From Streptomyces nymphaeiformis (GTDB taxonomy: Bacteria; Actinomycetota; Actinomycetes; Streptomycetales; Streptomycetaceae), in contig NZ_JACHJY010000011.1 in the NCBI RefSeq assembly GCF_014203895.1, positions 248,001-312,000 of the forward strand: a stretch of 64,000 bases of DNA, given 5' to 3'. Made by a program: the position numbers and the translations under genes. Positions 8,458-16,340 of the stretch are shown here, piece by piece. The stretch's first letter is position 1. The number at the start of each line of letters is the position of its first letter. The notes beneath the pieces are model-generated. The model searched no databases. It saw nothing but the letters and a program-made list of their open reading frames with translations, and was not told the origin of the DNA.

Positions 8458-9021
8458 ATGACGGATGCAACTGGACCGGAGTCACTGGGCATATGTCTCG
8501 TGGCCAATGTCGCTCAGGAGACCAGCCACGGCGAAGGCGGGTTGGAGATCCGTAAGGGGCTGCGGCACTTCGCGCCGGGGGCGAAGGTGTGGATCGCGCC
8601 ACCGGCCTGGGGCGACGGAGGGGAACGCGTCATCGTGGCCGGACGCCATCGAGGCAACCATCGTCGTTACATGCGGATCGTGATCGAGCGCCGATTCCTG
8701 ACGAACTTCCGGGTCCGCGCCATCTACAGTCCGGCGCTGGTCCGTGCACTGATGGAGCTGCAGCCCGGCGAGGAAGAACTCGGCGCCCACTTCCTCTGGT
8801 CCGCCGAACAGGCCGAGAGCTGGGCGCGGTCCTGGAACACGCCGACGATGGAGGCTCGGGTGGACGGTCACCCCCGCCGGCCCTTCCACCTGGTCACCGA
8901 TCCCCCGCCCATGGAGCTACAGCTCGACGGCATCACCTACTACCTGGCCCACTTCAACGCTCGCGGGGCCCGCTACTCGCCCGAGCCGCCCTCGGTGGAA
9001 CCGTCGCCGACGGTCGGCTGA
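8458..9021 (+). CDS. Conserved Streptomyces hypothetical protein
   Basis: A 187-residue soluble protein of unknown function. ATG 8458 is preferred; an in-frame ATG at 8449 is also possible and neither has a clear ribosome binding site. The block ICLVANVAQETSHGEGGLEI, followed by RKGLRHFAPGAKVWIAPP and GRHRGNHRRYMRIVI, recurs from memory in short Streptomyces proteins of unknown role. It has no signal peptide and no membrane segment. It follows a stretch of decayed genes, so it may itself be part of a recently remodelled locus. Confidence 0.65.
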   Translation: MTDATGPESLGICLVANVAQETSHGEGGLEIRKGLRHFAPGAKVWIAPPAWGDGGERVIVAGRHRGNHRRYMRIVIERRFLTNFRVRAIYSPALVRALMELQPGEEELGAHFLWSAEQAESWARSWNTPTMEARVDGHPRRPFHLVTDPPPMELQLDGITYYLAHFNARGARYSPEPPSVEPSPTVG

Positions 9022-9206
9022 GGGTAGCGGTGCGGCCCGGTCGGCCGCCTGTGCCTCCGAGCCGCGGCCGGGCCCGCCGGCCCGGGACGGCGGACTGCTG
9101 ACCGTCGGCACCGGCCGCCCGGTGCACGTCGCCGCCGTCGTCCGGGACGTGAGCGCCCTTCTCGCCTGCCCGCGGCCGGCCAGGTCATGTGTCGAAAGTG
9201 GATCTC

Positions 9207-9228
9207 GAACTGTGAATGGTCACGGTTC
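9207..9228. repeat. Imperfect palindrome, operator-like
   Basis: GAACTGTGA (9207-9215), ATGG, TCACGGTTC (9220-9228): nine-base arms with one mismatch. It lies between two genes that end toward each other, so no promoter is expected here. The 260 bases from 9022 to 9281 hold no gene I can support. Confidence 0.4.
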
Positions 9229-9281
9229 ATGGGTCGGGGAGAGCCGGATGGCTGCGGTGATCGCCACGGGGGCCTCTGGCA

Positions 9282-9926
9282 TCAGACGACCAGCTCGTAG
9301 ATGCTCCGGGCCGTCAGCCACAGGCCGGCGACCAGGGCAAGGGTGACGATCAGCTGCTCTTGGTGCTGCCCCAACCAGTTCCGCAGGGCGTTCAGGCGGG
9401 CGTTCGCAGCCGTGGGCGCCCAGACCGCGTACGTCTCCATGACGATGAGGCTGAGCGTGGCCAGCAGGCAGTAACCGGTCAGCGCGAGCCAGTCGGCGAG
9501 GGTGGAGAGGTTCGCGTCGACGGCCGTGGCGGCACCGGCGCCGACCAGCCCCCAGGGCTGCAGCAGCCATGCCAGACCGGCCGCCGTGACCGGGGAGGCG
9601 TTGTCGATACGGGCGGCCCAGCGTGGCGGGCCGTGCGGGCGGGGCGGACGCCGTCGCCGGTACGCGCCGTACAGCACCAGTGCCAGACCGATGGCGAGTT
9701 TCACGACGATCGCAGCGGTCGAGGGCGCGCTGTGACGGGCCGGGGGCTGACCGCCGGTGAGCAGCACCACGACGGCGATCACCGTGATCAGGTTGGCCAG
9801 CCACGACAACAGGAAGGCCAGACCCTGACGGACGCCGCGCCGCGAGGAGAGCAACAGGATGAAGGCGCTGTTGTGCAAGGGCCCCAGGGTAATGGCCGTA
9901 CCGATCACCACCAGGTCGAGGACCAT
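9282..9926 (-). CDS. GAP-family (Sap-like) integral membrane protein
   Basis: About 214 residues with six hydrophobic segments, arranged as three, a basic cytoplasmic loop (RRRRPPRPHGPPR), then three. This layout and the opening VIGTAITLGPLHNSAFILLL fit the GAP family (peptidoglycolipid exporter Gap/Sap relatives of mycobacteria). ATG 9926 is preferred over GTG 9938, because AGGAG overlaps the GTG but sits 11 bases before the ATG. Its substrate is unknown and it stands alone. Confidence 0.7.
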   Translation of the reverse strand: MVLDLVVIGTAITLGPLHNSAFILLLSSRRGVRQGLAFLLSWLANLITVIAVVVLLTGGQPPARHSAPSTAAIVVKLAIGLALVLYGAYRRRRPPRPHGPPRWAARIDNASPVTAAGLAWLLQPWGLVGAGAATAVDANLSTLADWLALTGYCLLATLSLIVMETYAVWAPTAANARLNALRNWLGQHQEQLIVTLALVAGLWLTARSIYELVV

Positions 9927-10222
9927 CGGACCAGTCACTCCTGGATGTCAGGGCCCTCCGCCCCCCGTGGGCGAGGGACCGGTCGGCAGAGGGTGCAGCG
10001 GCTGCTGCGGTGCGCATTCCGACTCTGCAAGCGGCGTCCTGGCAGGTCAAGCAGGCCACGCCCATGAAGCCCTGCCGGTGCGTTCGGAAGACGCGTCCTC
10101 TGCCTCGGCTTCGGCGAGGCCACTGAGACGCGATCCTGGGCCTTGAAGCCCATGTCTACGGTGACCTCGACGAGTGGGTCCTCACGGCGGCTGACCGCTG
10201 GCCGGCTCTGCCGGACGACGCC

Positions 10223-10552
10223 TCAGGCTGCCCGGACCACGAGGCCGACCGCGATCGAGCAGACGGCGAGCCCGGTGACGAGCGCGCGGGCCGGGACGGA
10301 CAGGCGGCGGACGGCGGGCGTGCACAGCAGGGCGATCGGTACGGCCGCGACGGCGAGGCAGATCGGCGCCCAGCGGAGCGGGATCCCGTCGGTCGGCCCC
10401 CTGTCCGCCTCCCCCCACAGGGCCAGGAACCCCAGATCCCAGAGCAGCACGAGGGCGACCGTCCACAGTGCAGCCGCCGCCACGGCGACGCCGGCCCCGC
10501 GACGGCGCGGCCGCGCGGGGCCGTAGAGCGTCGCGTACGTGTCGGGGTTCAA
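10223..10552 (-). CDS. Small integral membrane protein
   Basis: About 109 residues with three hydrophobic segments (AAALWTVALVLLWDLGFLAL, ICLAVAAVPIALLC and ARALVTGLAVCSIAVGLVV) and a short basic N-terminus. TTG 10552 is chosen because AAGGAG lies six bases before it; an ATG ten codons upstream has no such site. No family was recognised. The 296 bases between it and the GAP-family gene hold nothing I can support. Confidence 0.6.
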   Translation of the reverse strand: MNPDTYATLYGPARPRRRGAGVAVAAAALWTVALVLLWDLGFLALWGEADRGPTDGIPLRWAPICLAVAAVPIALLCTPAVRRLSVPARALVTGLAVCSIAVGLVVRAA

Positions 10553-10655
10553 GGCCGGCTCCTTCGGACGAGGTGACCCCATCGTCGGGTCCGGGGCGCC
10601 GCCCGGGCATGGGCGCGCGTGCTCATCCCCGGACGGGCACGTACTCAGCGCACCC

Positions 10656-12173
10656 CTAGTTCTCCTCCTGCAGGACCGGGAAGCGGCGTGGGGCCAGGGT
10701 CAGGAGGGCCAGGAGGGCGAGGGCCGCAGCGCCCGCCGCGCCCAGGTAGACCCAGTCCACCGCCGCGTCGACCGCGCGGCGGGTCTCGTCGGTGGCGGTC
10801 AGGGAGCGGGCCAGCTGGTCGAGGTCCGTGTCGGCGCCGAGGCGGGCGGCGAGGACGCCGTTGGCGATGGCGCCGAAGAGGGCCGCGCCGATGCTCTGGC
10901 CGACCTGGCGGCAGAAGAGGACGGAGGCGGTGGTGGTGCCGCGTTCCTCGTACGGGACGGTCGACTGCACGCCCACGATCAGGGGGAGTTGGAAGAGGCC
11001 CAGGGTGCCGCCCAGGAGCAGCATCAGCAGTGCGGGTTGCCACGCCTGGCCCGGGAACGGCAGGAACGGGAAGGCGAGCAGCAGCAGGAGTGCGCCGGAG
11101 ATGCCGAGGATCGCCGTGAGGCGGAAGCCGATGCGGGTGTAGACCCGGTTCGACAGGGCGGCCGTGATCGGCCAGCTCAGGGTCCAGGAGGAGAGGACGA
11201 AGCCGGCGGCTATCGGGCCGAGGCCCAGGACGGACTGGGCGTACGTCGGCAGGAAGACCGTCGGGGCGACCATCAGCAGGCCGAGGGCCCCGAGGGCGAG
11301 GTTGACGGCGGCTATCGTGCGGCGGCGCCAGACCCAGCCGGGGATGATCGGTTCGGCCGCGTGCCGCTCGATGACGACGGTCAGCGCGGCGAGGACGGCG
11401 GCCCCGCCGAGGAGGCCCAGGGACGGGGCGGACAGCCAGGGCCAGGCGACGCCGCCCTGGACGAGCGCGGTGACGAGTACGGCTCCGGTGGCGAAGATCG
11501 CCAGGGCGCCCGCCCAGTCGATCCGTATGCCCGCGCGGGGCGCCGCACGGACCGGTTCCACCAGGTGGCGGGCGATCAGCCAGAGGGCGACCAGGCCGAC
11601 CGGCAGGTTGATCAGGAAGATCCAGCGCCAGTCGGCGTAGCCCGCGAGGAGGCCGCCGATGGCCGGTCCGGCGATGGAGGAGGCGGCCCAGACCGAGGAC
11701 AGCCTCGCCTGGATCTTCGGGCGTTCCTTCAGCGGGTACAGGTCGGCGGCGATGGTCTGCACGGTGCCCTGGAGCGCGCCGCCGCCGAGGCCCTGGACGA
11801 CGCGGAAGGCGATCAGGGAGGCCATGTTCCAGGCCGAGGCGCAGAGCACGGAGCCGATGAGGAAGAGGACGGTTCCGGCGATGAGGACGGGCTTGCGGCC
11901 GAAGGTGTCGCTGAGCTTGCCGTACACGGGCAGGGTGACGGTGACGGCGAGCAGGTAGCCGGAGAAGAGCCAGGAGAAGACGGAGAGTCCGCCGAGGTCG
12001 CCGACGATCTGCGGGACGGCGGTGGACACGATCGTGCCGTCGAGGGCGGCGAGCCCCATGGCCAGCATCAGGGCCGCGACGACGGGGCCGCGGCGGGCGG
12101 CGGAGGCGGCGTGAGCGGAGTCGGGCGCGGGCTCCGGGCCGGCTCCCGCCCGGGTCGTCGACGGTTCCGTCAC
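10656..12173 (-). CDS. MFS DHA2-family (14 TM) multidrug exporter
   Basis: A 505-residue EmrB/QacA-type transporter with about fourteen membrane segments. Family signs are LAALDGTIVSTAVPQIVGDL in TM1, GKLSDTFGRKPVL in loop 2-3 and RVVQGLGGGALQGTVQTIAA (motif C region). GTG 12173 is chosen for the GGAAGGG ribosome binding site six bases upstream. It is divergent from an ABC exporter operon across about 200 bp that contains a long palindrome (12237-12266). No cognate regulator gene is adjacent. Function is probably proton-driven efflux of a drug-like compound. Confidence 0.85.
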   Translation of the reverse strand: MTEPSTTRAGAGPEPAPDSAHAASAARRGPVVAALMLAMGLAALDGTIVSTAVPQIVGDLGGLSVFSWLFSGYLLAVTVTLPVYGKLSDTFGRKPVLIAGTVLFLIGSVLCASAWNMASLIAFRVVQGLGGGALQGTVQTIAADLYPLKERPKIQARLSSVWAASSIAGPAIGGLLAGYADWRWIFLINLPVGLVALWLIARHLVEPVRAAPRAGIRIDWAGALAIFATGAVLVTALVQGGVAWPWLSAPSLGLLGGAAVLAALTVVIERHAAEPIIPGWVWRRRTIAAVNLALGALGLLMVAPTVFLPTYAQSVLGLGPIAAGFVLSSWTLSWPITAALSNRVYTRIGFRLTAILGISGALLLLLAFPFLPFPGQAWQPALLMLLLGGTLGLFQLPLIVGVQSTVPYEERGTTTASVLFCRQVGQSIGAALFGAIANGVLAARLGADTDLDQLARSLTATDETRRAVDAAVDWVYLGAAGAAALALLALLTLAPRRFPVLQEEN

Positions 12174-12236
12174 CGCGCACCCTTCCTTTTCTTCGTACAC
12201 CTAAATGTGCGCGGACAGGGTCTCACTAGAACCCTG

Positions 12237-12266
12237 GGGGGAGAAGCCCCTAGGGGTTTCTCCCCC
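12237..12266. repeat. 30-bp near-perfect palindrome between two exporter genes
   Basis: GGGGGAGAA (12237-12245), a core CCCCTAGGGG with one flanking base each side, then TTCTCCCCC (12258-12266). Only the pair flanking the core (G and T) is non-complementary. It lies between the divergent starts at 12173 and 12372, where it could act as an operator or as a hairpin. Confidence 0.6.
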
Positions 12267-12371
12267 ATGCGGGCCAGGGGTCGTTCGTACCGGCGGAGGA
12301 CGAGAAGCAGGGGTGGCCGGTTCTTAACTGGGACCTACAAACCCACCGCACTGCACTCCGAGGAGAGAACC

Positions 12372-13160
12372 GTGACTTCGGCTCTGACCATCCCCAGGCA
12401 CGGGGGTACTGGAGAGGGGACGGCCGTCGCCGCGCGGGCGCGTCAGGTCGTCAAGGCGTACGGCTCGGGGGAGACCCGGGTCGTCGCGCTGGACTCCGTC
12501 GACGTGGACATCGCCCGCGGACGGTTCACCGCGATCATGGGGCCCTCGGGCTCCGGCAAGTCGACCCTGATGCACTGCCTCGCCGGGCTCGACACCGTCA
12601 CCAGCGGGCAGATCTTCCTCGACGAGACCGAGATCACCGGCCTCAAGGACAAGAAGCTCACCCGGCTGCGCCGGGACCGGATCGGCTTCATCTTCCAGGC
12701 GTTCAACCTGCTGCCCACCCTGAACGCGATCGAGAACATCACGCTGCCGATGGACATCGCCGGGCGGAAGCCGGACGCCGACTGGCTGCGGCGGGTCGTC
12801 GACACCGTCGGGCTCTCCGAGCGGCTGGGGCACCGGCCCAACCAGCTGTCCGGCGGCCAGCAGCAGCGGGTCGCGGTGGCCCGCGCGCTCGCCGCCCGGC
12901 CCGAGATCATCTTCGGCGACGAGCCGACCGGAAACCTCGACTCGCGGGCCGGTGCCGAGGTCCTCGGCTTCCTCCGCGCGTCCGTGGACGAGCTGGGCCA
13001 GACGATCGTCATGGTCACCCACGACCCCGTCGCCGCCTCGTACGCGGACCGGGTGCTGTACCTCGCCGACGGGCGGATCGTCGACGAGATGGAGCGGCCC
13101 ACCGCCGACGCCGTGCTCGACCGCATGAAGGACTTCGACGCGCGCGGGCGGACGTCATGA
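12372..13160 (+). CDS. ABC transporter ATP-binding protein (MacB/LolD type)
   Basis: A 262-residue ATPase. Walker A is GPSGSGKST, the signature is LSGGQQQRVA, Walker B is IIFGDEPTGNLDS and the switch histidine is in VTHD. GTG 12372 follows GAGGAGAG by five bases. The stop overlaps the next start (ATGA), so it is coupled to the FtsX-like permease. It powers a mechanotransmission-type ABC exporter at the membrane; typical cargoes are antimicrobial peptides, drugs or lipids. No histidine kinase pair lies beside it. Confidence 0.92.
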   Translation: MTSALTIPRHGGTGEGTAVAARARQVVKAYGSGETRVVALDSVDVDIARGRFTAIMGPSGSGKSTLMHCLAGLDTVTSGQIFLDETEITGLKDKKLTRLRRDRIGFIFQAFNLLPTLNAIENITLPMDIAGRKPDADWLRRVVDTVGLSERLGHRPNQLSGGQQQRVAVARALAARPEIIFGDEPTGNLDSRAGAEVLGFLRASVDELGQTIVMVTHDPVAASYADRVLYLADGRIVDEMERPTADAVLDRMKDFDARGRTS

Positions 13161-15730
13161 CCGTCCTCAAGACCTCGCTGCGCAACTTCTTCGCGCACAA
13201 GGGCCGGATGGCGCTCTCCGCCGTCGCCGTCCTGCTCTCCGTCGCCTTCGTCAGTGGGACGCTCGTCTTCACCGACACCATGAACACGACGTTCGACAAG
13301 CTCTTCGCGACGACCGCGTCCGACGTCACCGTCAGCCCGAAGACCGCGGGCGGCAGCGACGAGACCCCGCAGAGCGGCCGCCCCGAGTCCCTGCCCGCCT
13401 CGCTCGTCGCGCAGGTCGGGAAGGTCGAGGGCGTCCAGCGCGCGCAGGGCACGGTCATGTCGACGAGCGTCACCGTCGTCGACACGAGCAACAAGAACGT
13501 CGGCCCGACCGGCGGCGCCCCGACGATCGCCTTCAACTGGACGCCCAACGTGCTGCGTTCGGTGGAGATCGCGTCCGGCCACGAACCGCGCGGCCCCACC
13601 GAGGTCGTCGTCGACGGCGCCACCGCGGAGAAGCACCATCTGAAGATCGGCGACACCCTCCGCACCATCGCCGTCACCGGCGACCTCACCGCGAAGATCG
13701 TCGGCACCGTCGACTTCAAGGTCACCAACCCGGGCTCCACCCTCGTCTACTTCGACACGGCCACCGCGCAGCGCGAACTCCTCGGAAAGGAGGGCCTGTT
13801 CACGCAGATCTCCGTCGACGCGAAGCCCGGTGTCACCGACGACGCGCTCAAGGCGGACGTCGCCGCCGCGCTCGGCGGCGGCTACAAGCTGCAGACCGCC
13901 GCCGAGGTCGCCGACGCGGGCCGCGCGAGCATGGCCGGCTTCCTCGACGTGATGAAGTACGCGATGCTCGGCTTCGCCGGGATCGCCTTCCTCGTCGGCA
14001 TCTTCCTCATCGTCAACACCTTCTCCATGCTGGTCGCCCAGCGCACCCGCGAGATCGGCCTCATGCGGGCCATCGGCTCCAGCCGCAAGCAGGTGAACCG
14101 TTCCGTCCTCGTCGAGGCGCTCCTCCTCGGCCTCGTCGGCTCCGTCGCCGGTGTCGCCGCGGGCGTCGGACTCGCCGTCGGGCTCATGAAGCTGATGTCC
14201 GCGGTGGGCATGGAGCTCTCCACCCGCGACCTCACCGTCGCCTGGACGACCCCGGTCGTCGGCCTCGCCCTCGGCGTCGTCGTCACCGTCCTCGCCGCGT
14301 ACGTCCCGGCCCGCCGCGCCGGGAAGGTCTCCCCGATGGCGGCCCTCCGCGACGCGGGCACCCCCGCCGACGGCAAGGCCGGCAAGGTGCGGGGCGTGCT
14401 CGGGATCGTCCTCACGGCGGCCGGAGCGGCCGCCCTGGTCGCGGCGTCCCGCGCCGCGGAGGCCGGACCCGGGTCCCTCTGGCTCGGCCTCGGCGTCGTC
14501 CTCTCCCTCCTCGGCTTCGTCGTCGTCGGCCCGCTCCTCGCGGGTGGCGTCGTCCGCGCCCTCGGCGCCGTCGTCCTGCGGATCTTCGGCCCGGTCGGCC
14601 GGATGGCCGAGCGCAACGCGCTCCGCAACCCGCGCCGCACCGGCGCCACCGCGGCCGCCCTGATGATCGGCCTCGCGCTCGTCGCCGGCCTCTCCGTCGT
14701 CGGCTCCTCGATGGTCGCCTCGGCCACCGAGGAACTCGACCGCTCCGTCGGCGCCGACTTCATCGTCCAGTCCGGTACGGGGCAGCCGATCGTCCCGCAG
14801 GCGCAGGCCGCCGTGGCGAAGGCCGCCGGCCTGGACCACGTCACGGCGTACAAGTGGGTCGACGCGAAGATCACCGACCCGCGCGGCAAGGTCTCCACGG
14901 CCGACCTGGCCGCCACCGACCCGACGTACGTGAAGGACCTGCGGCGCGAGGTCACCGCCGGCACGCTCACCGACGCGTACGGCAAGGACGCGATGTCCGT
15001 CGGCAGCGACTACGCCACCGAGCACGGCGTCAAGGTCGGCGACGTCCTGACCGTCGCCTTCAAGGGCGGCGGGACGGCGAAGCTGAAGGTCGCGGCGATC
15101 ACCGCGGACACCGGCCAGGTCGACAACGGGGCGATGTACACCGCCATCCCCACCGTCACCCGCCACCTGCCGGCCGACCGGGTGCCGAACAGCCTGCTCC
15201 TCCTGGCCAGTGCCAAGGACGGCCAGGAGACCCCGGCCTACCAGGCCCTCAAGGACGCGCTCGCGCCGTACCCGCAGTACAAGGTGAGCAACCAGGCCGA
15301 CTACAAGGAGGAACTGCAGAAGCAGGTCGGGCAGCTGCTCAACATCGTGTACGGGCTCCTCGCCCTGGCGATCGTCGTCGCGATCCTGGGCGTCGTGAAC
15401 ACCCTCGCCCTCTCCGTGGTCGAACGGACCCGCGAGATCGGCCTCATGCGGGCCATCGGCCTCTCCCGCCGGCAGCTGCGCCGCATGATCCGCCTGGAGT
15501 CGGTCGTCATCGCCCTCTTCGGCGCTCTGTTGGGCCTGGGCCTGGGCATGGGCTGGGGCACCGCCGCCCAGAAGCTCCTGGCGCTCGAGGGCCTCGGGGT
15601 CCTGGAGATCCCCTGGCCGACGATCGTCACGGTCTTCATCGGTTCGGCCTTCGTGGGCCTGTTCGCGGCGCTGGTCCCGGCGTTCCGGGCGGGGCGGATG
15701 AACGTCCTGAACGCGATCGCGAGCGAGTAG
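13157..15730 (+). CDS. ABC transporter permease, FtsX/MacB-like with two FtsX domains
   Basis: An 857-residue membrane protein. After an N-terminal membrane helix comes an extracytoplasmic MacB-type domain, then an FtsX domain (KYAMLGFAGIAFLVGIFLIV and TREIGLMRAIGSSRKQV) near residues 265-410, a second periplasmic-type domain, and a second FtsX domain near 720-850 (NIVYGLLALAIVVAILGVV, TREIGLMRAIGLSRRQL). This duplicated architecture is the usual actinobacterial partner of MacB-type ATPases. It overlaps the ATPase gene by four bases. A close relative in architecture is cut by the right edge of the window (61984-64000). Confidence 0.9.
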   Translation: MTVLKTSLRNFFAHKGRMALSAVAVLLSVAFVSGTLVFTDTMNTTFDKLFATTASDVTVSPKTAGGSDETPQSGRPESLPASLVAQVGKVEGVQRAQGTVMSTSVTVVDTSNKNVGPTGGAPTIAFNWTPNVLRSVEIASGHEPRGPTEVVVDGATAEKHHLKIGDTLRTIAVTGDLTAKIVGTVDFKVTNPGSTLVYFDTATAQRELLGKEGLFTQISVDAKPGVTDDALKADVAAALGGGYKLQTAAEVADAGRASMAGFLDVMKYAMLGFAGIAFLVGIFLIVNTFSMLVAQRTREIGLMRAIGSSRKQVNRSVLVEALLLGLVGSVAGVAAGVGLAVGLMKLMSAVGMELSTRDLTVAWTTPVVGLALGVVVTVLAAYVPARRAGKVSPMAALRDAGTPADGKAGKVRGVLGIVLTAAGAAALVAASRAAEAGPGSLWLGLGVVLSLLGFVVVGPLLAGGVVRALGAVVLRIFGPVGRMAERNALRNPRRTGATAAALMIGLALVAGLSVVGSSMVASATEELDRSVGADFIVQSGTGQPIVPQAQAAVAKAAGLDHVTAYKWVDAKITDPRGKVSTADLAATDPTYVKDLRREVTAGTLTDAYGKDAMSVGSDYATEHGVKVGDVLTVAFKGGGTAKLKVAAITADTGQVDNGAMYTAIPTVTRHLPADRVPNSLLLLASAKDGQETPAYQALKDALAPYPQYKVSNQADYKEELQKQVGQLLNIVYGLLALAIVVAILGVVNTLALSVVERTREIGLMRAIGLSRRQLRRMIRLESVVIALFGALLGLGLGMGWGTAAQKLLALEGLGVLEIPWPTIVTVFIGSAFVGLFAALVPAFRAGRMNVLNAIASE

Positions 15731-15758
15731 CCGCGGCGCGGGAAGGAACGGGGGAGTG

Positions 15759-15794
15759 CGGCCCCGGTGGACCCTGCCGGGTCCGCCGGGGCCG
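15759..15794. terminator. Convergent hairpin terminator
   Basis: A 16-bp stem (15759-15774 with 15779-15794, one G-T pair) with a TGCC loop, placed between the permease stop and the convergent antitoxin gene. It can serve both strands. Confidence 0.75.
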
Positions 15795-15835
15795 TTCGGG
15801 TTCTACGGGTTCACGTTCGGGTTCTACGGGTTCAC
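15794..15835. repeat. Tandem 21-bp direct repeat over the antitoxin stop codon
   Basis: Two identical 21-base units (15794-15814 and 15815-15835). Read on the minus strand each begins GTGAACCCGTAG, and the upstream unit supplies the TGA stop of the antitoxin gene. The duplication therefore recreated a stop codon beyond the gene end. Confidence 0.8.
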
Positions 15836-16077
15836 TCGTCGACTCCGAAGGCCCCGTCGAAGGCCTCGGGGGGATCGTCGAAGTCGTCGGAGACGGTGAC
15901 GAGTCCCTTGAGGGAGCCGTAGCCGCTCCGGTGGACCTTGCCGGCCGGCGGGACCACCTTCGCGACCGGTTCGCCGGACTTGCTGATGATCACCTCCTCA
16001 CCGGCGGCGACCGTTTCCAGGATCTTGGAGAAGTGGCTCTTCGCCTCGTGGACGTCGTACTGCCGGGCTGCTTCCAT
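15832..16077 (-). CDS. Phd/YefM-family antitoxin without a visible toxin
   Basis: An 81-residue protein with the Phd/YefM N-terminus: YDVHEAKSHFSKILETVAAG, then EEVIISKSGEPVAKVVPP. This fold dimerises and binds DNA, while the acidic C-terminus normally wraps around a PIN, Doc or RelE toxin. No toxin frame follows: downstream there are only a tandem repeat, a terminator and the permease end. The gene may be an orphan antitoxin or a stand-alone repressor. It is divergent from mfd. Confidence 0.85.
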   Translation of the reverse strand: MEAARQYDVHEAKSHFSKILETVAAGEEVIISKSGEPVAKVVPPAGKVHRSGYGSLKGLVTVSDDFDDPPEAFDGAFGVDE

Positions 16078-16340
16078 GGCGACCTCTCACCGTGGGGAGG
16101 GCTCACAGCTGGGTGGGCGCGGGGTGGACCGGGAGTATGGACTAAAGCGTAGTGCGGCGAGCCGACCGCGGCCTGCTCCGTCACGGTTCCTGCCGCCCCC
16201 TTCCTTCGGGCGGGTGACAGTGGCACGTCGTACGCTGGGGGCGACCGGGTCGTACGTGCCCGGGACCGCCCGGCCCGTTCGACGTGTCGGGCTGTTCGCG
16301 TTGCCCGCCCCCGTCGTCCGAACCCGGGATGGAAAGCTCC

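Noticed and set aside
9935..10153. Minus-strand frames with cysteine pairs (such as CLTCQDAAC) between two membrane protein genes
   Set aside because: No recognisable family, no ribosome binding site and overlapping alternatives in other frames; not enough to call a gene.
10539..12371. Long plus-strand frame upstream of the ABC ATPase
   Set aside because: It lies antisense to the DHA2 transporter and has a composition typical of shadow frames in high-GC DNA.
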